This document shows, piece by piece, positions 7,164 to 10,303 of a stretch of DNA of 10,303 nt. The notes beneath the pieces were generated by a model. It was not told the origin of the DNA. It searched no databases and saw nothing but the letters and a program-made list of their open reading frames with translations. Both the position numbers and the translations under genes were made by a program. Within the stretch, counting starts at the first letter, position 1. Every line of letters begins with the position of its first letter. Location: NCBI GenBank assembly GCA_003990745.1, contig RBNI01007444.1:1-10303 (forward strand). The letters are read 5' to 3'. The stretch comes from Jimgerdemannia flammicorona (taxonomy: Eukaryota; Mucoromycota; Endogonomycetes; Endogonales; Endogonaceae).

Positions 7164-7426
7164 GAAGCTTGTCCTCCCAGTCCTCTATCTGCCAGCACTG
7201 CCCTCTCCCCTACCACATCCTCTCACCAGCAGACCCCTCATGCTTTCCCCCAAGCTGAGACCTCTCCCCACATACTGCCAGTCAAATGCACCAGGGCCAC
7301 CTTGCTCAGTATGCACCTCAGAATACTCATCAGTTACAATGCTACTAGTATCTTTCTTCAAAAAACTATATCATAAGTATTGTCAGAAGGTTATACATAT
7401 AACCTGAATGTTACCAGAGAGAGATG
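7164..7426 (-). other. LINE-B 5' leader
   Basis: This lies between the first plausible ORF1 ATG and the 5' end fixed by the target duplication. It has no recognised motif. LINEs usually carry an internal promoter here, but nothing in this stretch identifies one. Confidence 0.45.
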
Positions 7427-7442
7427 CTAATCAAACAGCCAC
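7427..7442. repeat. Target-site duplication of LINE-B, right copy
   Basis: CTAATCAAACAGCCAC resumes the LINE-A reverse-transcriptase gene and matches 1558-1573 in 14 of 16 positions. It fixes the 5' end of LINE-B at 7426. Confidence 0.8.
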
Positions 7443-7619
7443 TCACAAAGCCCCTCTCTCCCAGCAGCCACTGAGTCACCCCCTGCAGCCTAGCCACTAA
7501 TATCTTCATAACCAGCTTGCAATCCATATCCAGAAGTATGATTGGCCTCCAGTTCTTCCACTCCTCTCTCCTCCTCTTGTTCTTGTACAATAAAGCTATA
7601 AGTTCTAGGTGCTATCCCC

Positions 7620-7725
7620 CAATCTAAGCCCTAGAGCTGATTACCTCATCACATATCCATACTACTATCTTCCAATCTAAGTTCCAGAGCTGATAACCAC
7701 ATCATACATCTATACCATCTCCTCC
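7620..7725. repeat. 53-bp tandem duplication inside LINE-A
   Basis: Two adjacent imperfect units start CAATCTAAG at 7620 and 7673; both continue with a CAGAGCTGAT/TAGAGCTGAT block and a CATCACATA/CATCATACA block. LINE-B has only one counterpart (coding VICDLILQSERW), so the duplication arose in LINE-A. Fifty-three is not a multiple of three, so it also shifts the frame. Confidence 0.6.
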
Positions 7726-7859
7726 TAAACTACCTCAATGCCCACCATTCTCTTCCAGAAATCCCAAGGTAAGCCATTCTCTCCAGGGGCTATTCTAAGA
7801 CTTATTGTCTCCAATACTGAACAGATCTCCTCTCTTTAAACTAATACTCTAAGTTCTCC

Positions 7860-8400
7860 TAAGCCCTCTGCCAGGTCTGGATATCAGTCCTCCAGATACC
7901 ATTCAATGTCCAGTACATTCTCTCTACCCTCCTTCTCACTCTACAGTAGTCCCCACTATGTACTCAAATGACCAAGATCTTCTAAGTCTCTACCACTATC
8001 TTCCCTATCTCATCCAAAACTTCTTCTCACTACTACATCTCTCACCTCACCTAAAGAAGTCTTGATAAGAACTTTATAGGCCTCTCTCTCTCTTTCAAGC
8101 CCTGCTACTACAGCTGGGCTACTATACCTATCATTTGCAAGTTCTTCTGCTGTCTCAGCCATCTCTTCAGTTCCTCCACCTCAAGCTGGACCCACTGAAC
8201 CCTCCAATCTCCCCCCTCTCTATCCTTCAACAATTCAGCCTATATCATCAAAAACTTCTCCAACTGATAAGAAGCCCACCTTATATAACTTCTTCTCTGA
8301 GCACTCCTCACTCTCTCTGTCTCCCCCCAGAACTGTTGTATATCAGATTTCAACTATCACTATCAATCCCCAATCTCCAGCCTATCTGCCCTCCAACTAA
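7860..8400 (-). other. LINE-A linker between endonuclease and reverse transcriptase
   Basis: This equals the position of 3964-4620 in LINE-B. No motif is recognised, stops occur in every minus-strand frame, and the + strand open frame at 8135-8440 is an antisense shadow. Confidence 0.45.
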
Positions 8401-8668
8401 GAATCCTCCTAGACATCACCTCCCCAGCACTCAGCCATAAAGATCAAGTCAATCCTTGAGTCAAGCCCAGCCACCCAGTGAGTGTAGACCAAGTGATCTC
8501 TCTACCTAAGTCTCCCTGCATCCACCAGAGAGCTTAGTCTTTCAATCTCTTCTCAGTCTTCCATTCTCTCACTCCTATTAGCCAGCTCTCTCTCTCCATC
8601 TGTCCTGTCTAACTGCCTATCATGAACTTTGTTAAAGTCTTCACCCAAATTGTCAATCTAAGTCTTCA

Positions 8669-8691
8669 TTTTTTTTTTTTTTTTTTTTTTT
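8669..8691 (-). repeat. LINE-C poly(A) tail (23 T on the + strand)
   Basis: Twenty-three uninterrupted T lie directly after LINE-A sequence AAGTCTTCA and before the LINE-C 3' UTR. The matching target duplication would be right of the window. Confidence 0.8.
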
Positions 8692-9186
8692 ATGATCACT
8701 TGGATTTCACTTTATTACCAAATACTATCCAATCTATGTTATATTAATACAAAGGTTCAAATGTACCCTTCACTCAATCTCATATAGAACCCTCTCCCCC
8801 TCTCCCTTCCTACCTCTTCAGAGAGTTACCAGTCTCTCAGTGATCCCAACCCTCTCCCTACTCTTCCTGCAGACACACTCCACCAGCTTCCTACAGATTC
8901 CACCTCCTGGTCCCCACCCTGGTCATCAACCATTGAGAATGTCCAACAATAACCACTCTCATCTTATAATCTATACCCCAAGTATCAGACTATTCTCAAA
9001 TATATAAAGCCAATGTCTGGCAAGCCCAACTCAAATAGCCAGAGTTCATCTAAGAGTCAACCACTTATCTCCAACACCACCCACCAGCCCCTGCCAGAGA
9101 TTCACCCAACTCTCACCCTTTATCTCTCTCAAAGGTTGCAGCCTCAGCTGGCTCTTGATAATACTCCAAAAATCTCACTAGACTTA
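8692..9186 (-). other. LINE-C 3' UTR
   Basis: This is family 3' sequence with patchy similarity to 1601-2040 of LINE-B, and no protein motif. The + strand frame at 9013-9240 is an antisense artefact. Confidence 0.5.
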
Positions 9187-9256
9187 ACACTCCCCCAGCC
9201 AATGCTCAGGGATCTGCACTATACCCCCCATCTATATTAAGACACTCCTCACACTC
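9187..9256 (-). other. Zinc-binding motif remnant of LINE-C ORF2
   Basis: The minus strand reads LECEECLNIDGG and then, after a shift of frame, PEHWLGEC and a little later DFW. Cys codons start at 9254 and 9245 (C-x2-C), His at 9204 and Cys at 9189 (H-x4-C). The distance from the second Cys to His is 41 nt against 45 in LINE-B, so a small deletion broke the frame. The same residues surviving in two copies confirm the motif. Confidence 0.6.
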
Positions 9257-9259
9257 TAG

Positions 9260-10280
9260 ATCACTCCCTTTTATCAAGTATCCAGACTGATAGTTCAGTA
9301 TCACATTGCCCCATAATAGCCTCCACCATACTACCCAGAACTTGAGAGGAAGCTACCTTGCCACCTTCTTACACTAAGGCCAGATGCTATTCCAGTCTCA
9401 CTCTTCACCTATTTCTACCCCATACCAGGCCTCTGGCCACAGATCCCTCTCATGCTTCTGCAGATATTCCATATTATTCTCTAGAAGAAATTCTTCCACT
9501 AGTATGCCCCCTAACAGTAGGTGATCCTATCTCCACATCTGGGGTCCCCATTACTTCTCCCCCTCATCACCCCTTTACCTGAGTCCAATATTATGAGCAC
9601 TATCTACCACTCCTTACCAAAATCCTCTATAGTGCATCTTCTTACTCCCCCTGAGCACCACTAGAGAGAACAGATCACCAGTCAAGTTCTGGAAGAAGTA
9701 CTGAATATTCCACACCCCTTGACCACATATGTCAAAAAGTTCAAATGATATCCCAAATACTACTGCTTAGACAGCCAGTATATATTTAGCTCTATCACTC
9801 TTTCTACCAGAGAGCATCTCACCTCACAAGAACCTCTTCCCACTCAAGTAGTTGCTGCTCTCATCAACCATGAGGCAACAGAGAGCTACATATTGAAAAA
9901 TAGATCCCAAGATAGTGAACTGTCTCTCCTGCTGAGACAACCATTCCAATCACATCTCCTTCTACAATTTCTCCACCTAGGACCAGAGTCTTGCACTTAT
10001 ACCAATTGAGTTTAGCACCTGAGCACCCCTTGTATCATTCAACATCTCAGCCTCCATCATAATATCTTCTTTCTATTATCCTCTTATCTACTCCAAGTAT
10101 GCCCTTCTTCTGCTGGACAGTAGCAGGACCCAACAGTAAAGAGGCTCTAGCCCAGCCTCCTTAATACTTCTAAAACCACTCTGCTCTCTCAGTATCTAAT
10201 GTCCCCAATGTCCCCCTTATACTACTGAACTAGAATACCTACCCTACTCTGCTATACTGCCACATTCCCCCATTCCCTCA
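9260..10280 (-). pseudogene. LINE-C ORF2 remnant: connecting region and reverse transcriptase thumb
   Basis: Most of this stretch has no motif I can name. The 9820-10020 block aligns by eye with 925-1095 of LINE-A (CTCATCAACCATGAGGCAAC against TTATCTCCTTGGTAACAGGG and what follows) and with about 3000-3130 of LINE-B, placing it downstream of the catalytic dyad. From 10060 to 10280 nothing is clearly recognisable. Stops occur in all frames. Confidence 0.5.
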
Positions 10281-10303
10281 TTTTTTTTTTTTTTTTTTTT
10301 TTT
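10281..10303 (-). mobile_element. LINE-D: poly(T) start of a probable fourth LINE
   Basis: Twenty-three T reach the window edge, preceded by LINE-C sequence CCCATTCCCTCA. The pattern equals the left ends of LINE-B and LINE-C, so I infer another minus-strand insertion inside LINE-C. Only the tract is visible. Confidence 0.5.

Larger units (their letters stand above)
1574..7426 (-). mobile_element. LINE-B: essentially full-length non-LTR retrotransposon, L1/Tx1-like, inactivated
   Basis: This is a 5.85-kb minus-strand element with a 27-base poly(A) tail (poly(T) at 1574-1600), 3' UTR, ORF2 (about 5301 to 2041), ORF1 (about 7163 to 5333) and a 5' leader of about 260 bp. It interrupts LINE-A and is flanked by a 16-bp direct duplication, the hallmark of target-primed reverse transcription. 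Known two-ORF LINEs encode an RNA-binding coiled-coil ORF1 protein and an ORF2 protein with endonuclease and reverse transcriptase; both layers are recognisable here. ORF2 ends in a CCHC-type zinc motif and I see no RNase H, which favours an L1/Tx1-like over a Tad/I-like clade. Many stops and several frameshifts make it non-functional. Its sense strand is strongly purine-rich. Confidence 0.85.
7427..8668 (-). pseudogene. LINE-A, 5' fragment: end of endonuclease, linker and N-terminal reverse transcriptase (split gene, second half)
   Basis: From 8668 downward the minus strand reads GEDFNKVHDRQLDRTDGE (endonuclease catalytic block, 8646 onward), ERLSSLVDAGR, then YTHWVAGLDSRIDLIF (about 8485-8437), an unrecognised linker (8400-7860), ENGLPWDFWKRM (about 7790-7755), and an open reverse-transcriptase N-terminal block IALLYKNKRRREEWKNWRP, IILLDMDCKLVMKILVARLQ, then GERGFVSG (about 7602-7430). 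It stops at the target duplication; the next residues (LIRDRTA, then VYGIIEKAQ) are found at 1559-1515, so the gene continues across LINE-B. On the right it is cut at 8669 by the poly(T) of LINE-C. TAG stops occur where LINE-B keeps tryptophan or related residues. Confidence 0.85.
8669..10280 (-). mobile_element. LINE-C: 3' part of a third LINE of the same family
   Basis: It begins with 23 T (8669-8691) placed inside LINE-A's endonuclease, then a 3' UTR resembling LINE-B's. The zinc motif follows (9254-9187), and about 9820-10020 resembles the thumb region of LINE-A and LINE-B: AGAGTCTTGCACTTATACCA at 9985-10004 parallels AGAGTCTCACACTTGTACTA at 1064-1083. From about 10020 to 10280 similarity to the palm weakens; EDIMMEAEML may be a degraded FADD region but I cannot confirm it. 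It is cut at 10281 by another poly(T). Endonuclease and ORF1, if they exist, lie beyond the window. No open frame of useful length remains. Confidence 0.7.

Noticed and set aside
8669..8691. Poly(T) tracts as bacterial intrinsic terminators
   Set aside because: There is no GC-rich hairpin, tracts are 23-27 bases, and each marks the 3' end of a LINE.
1..10303. tRNA or rRNA genes
   Set aside because: I saw no cloverleaf-like A/B box pairs or rRNA-like segments when reading both strands.

Overview
The window looks like eukaryotic repeat DNA, most likely from a filamentous fungus with a repeat-directed mutation or CpG-methylation system; the organism itself is an inference. I see no intact host gene. 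Every recognisable protein signature belongs to a decayed transposable element. By eye I find only three CpG dinucleotides in 10.3 kb (2690, 5991, 6809). The element reading frames are closed mainly by TGA and TAG codons, and the poly(A)/poly(T) tracts are uninterrupted. Layout from left to right. 1-116: 3' end of a plus-strand polyadenylated retroelement transcript (TATA-like box, AATAAA, A14). About 117-886: 3' part of a hAT DNA transposon, with a C-terminal transposase dimerisation domain, a G-rich GGGTT-type repeat tract, seven 33-bp tandem repeats, and a candidate 3' terminus ending CACTA. 887-1573 and 7427-8668: two halves of one old minus-strand non-LTR retrotransposon (LINE-A). 1574-7426: a second, essentially full-length minus-strand LINE (LINE-B) that split LINE-A inside its reverse-transcriptase gene and is flanked by a 16-bp near-perfect target-site duplication. 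8669-10280: the 3' part of a third LINE of the same family (LINE-C), inserted in LINE-A's endonuclease region. 10281-10303: poly(T) that is probably the 3' tail of a fourth LINE (LINE-D) inserted in LINE-C. LINE-B gives the family architecture, read on the minus strand: about 260 bp of 5' leader; ORF1 with an acidic coiled-coil region and a hydrophobic segment; ORF2 starting about 30 nt after ORF1, with an APE-type endonuclease (INVNGLQ, LLQD, GDFN, RID, SDY for the usual SDH), a reverse transcriptase (LVFLDQEKAYD, PFPLGRG, FADDI), and a C-terminal C-x2-C-x14-H-x4-C zinc-binding motif; then a 3' UTR and A27 tail. I see no RNase H domain. The combination best fits an L1/Tx1-like LINE, but Tad-like clades cannot be excluded without a tree. 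The insertion order that follows from the nesting is: LINE-A oldest; then LINE-B, LINE-C and probably the hAT inside it in unknown order; LINE-D inside LINE-C; and the polyadenylated retrocopy inside the hAT. I found no sign of a new cellular system. The interest lies in the nesting, the mutation pattern and the terminal repeat structure of the hAT.
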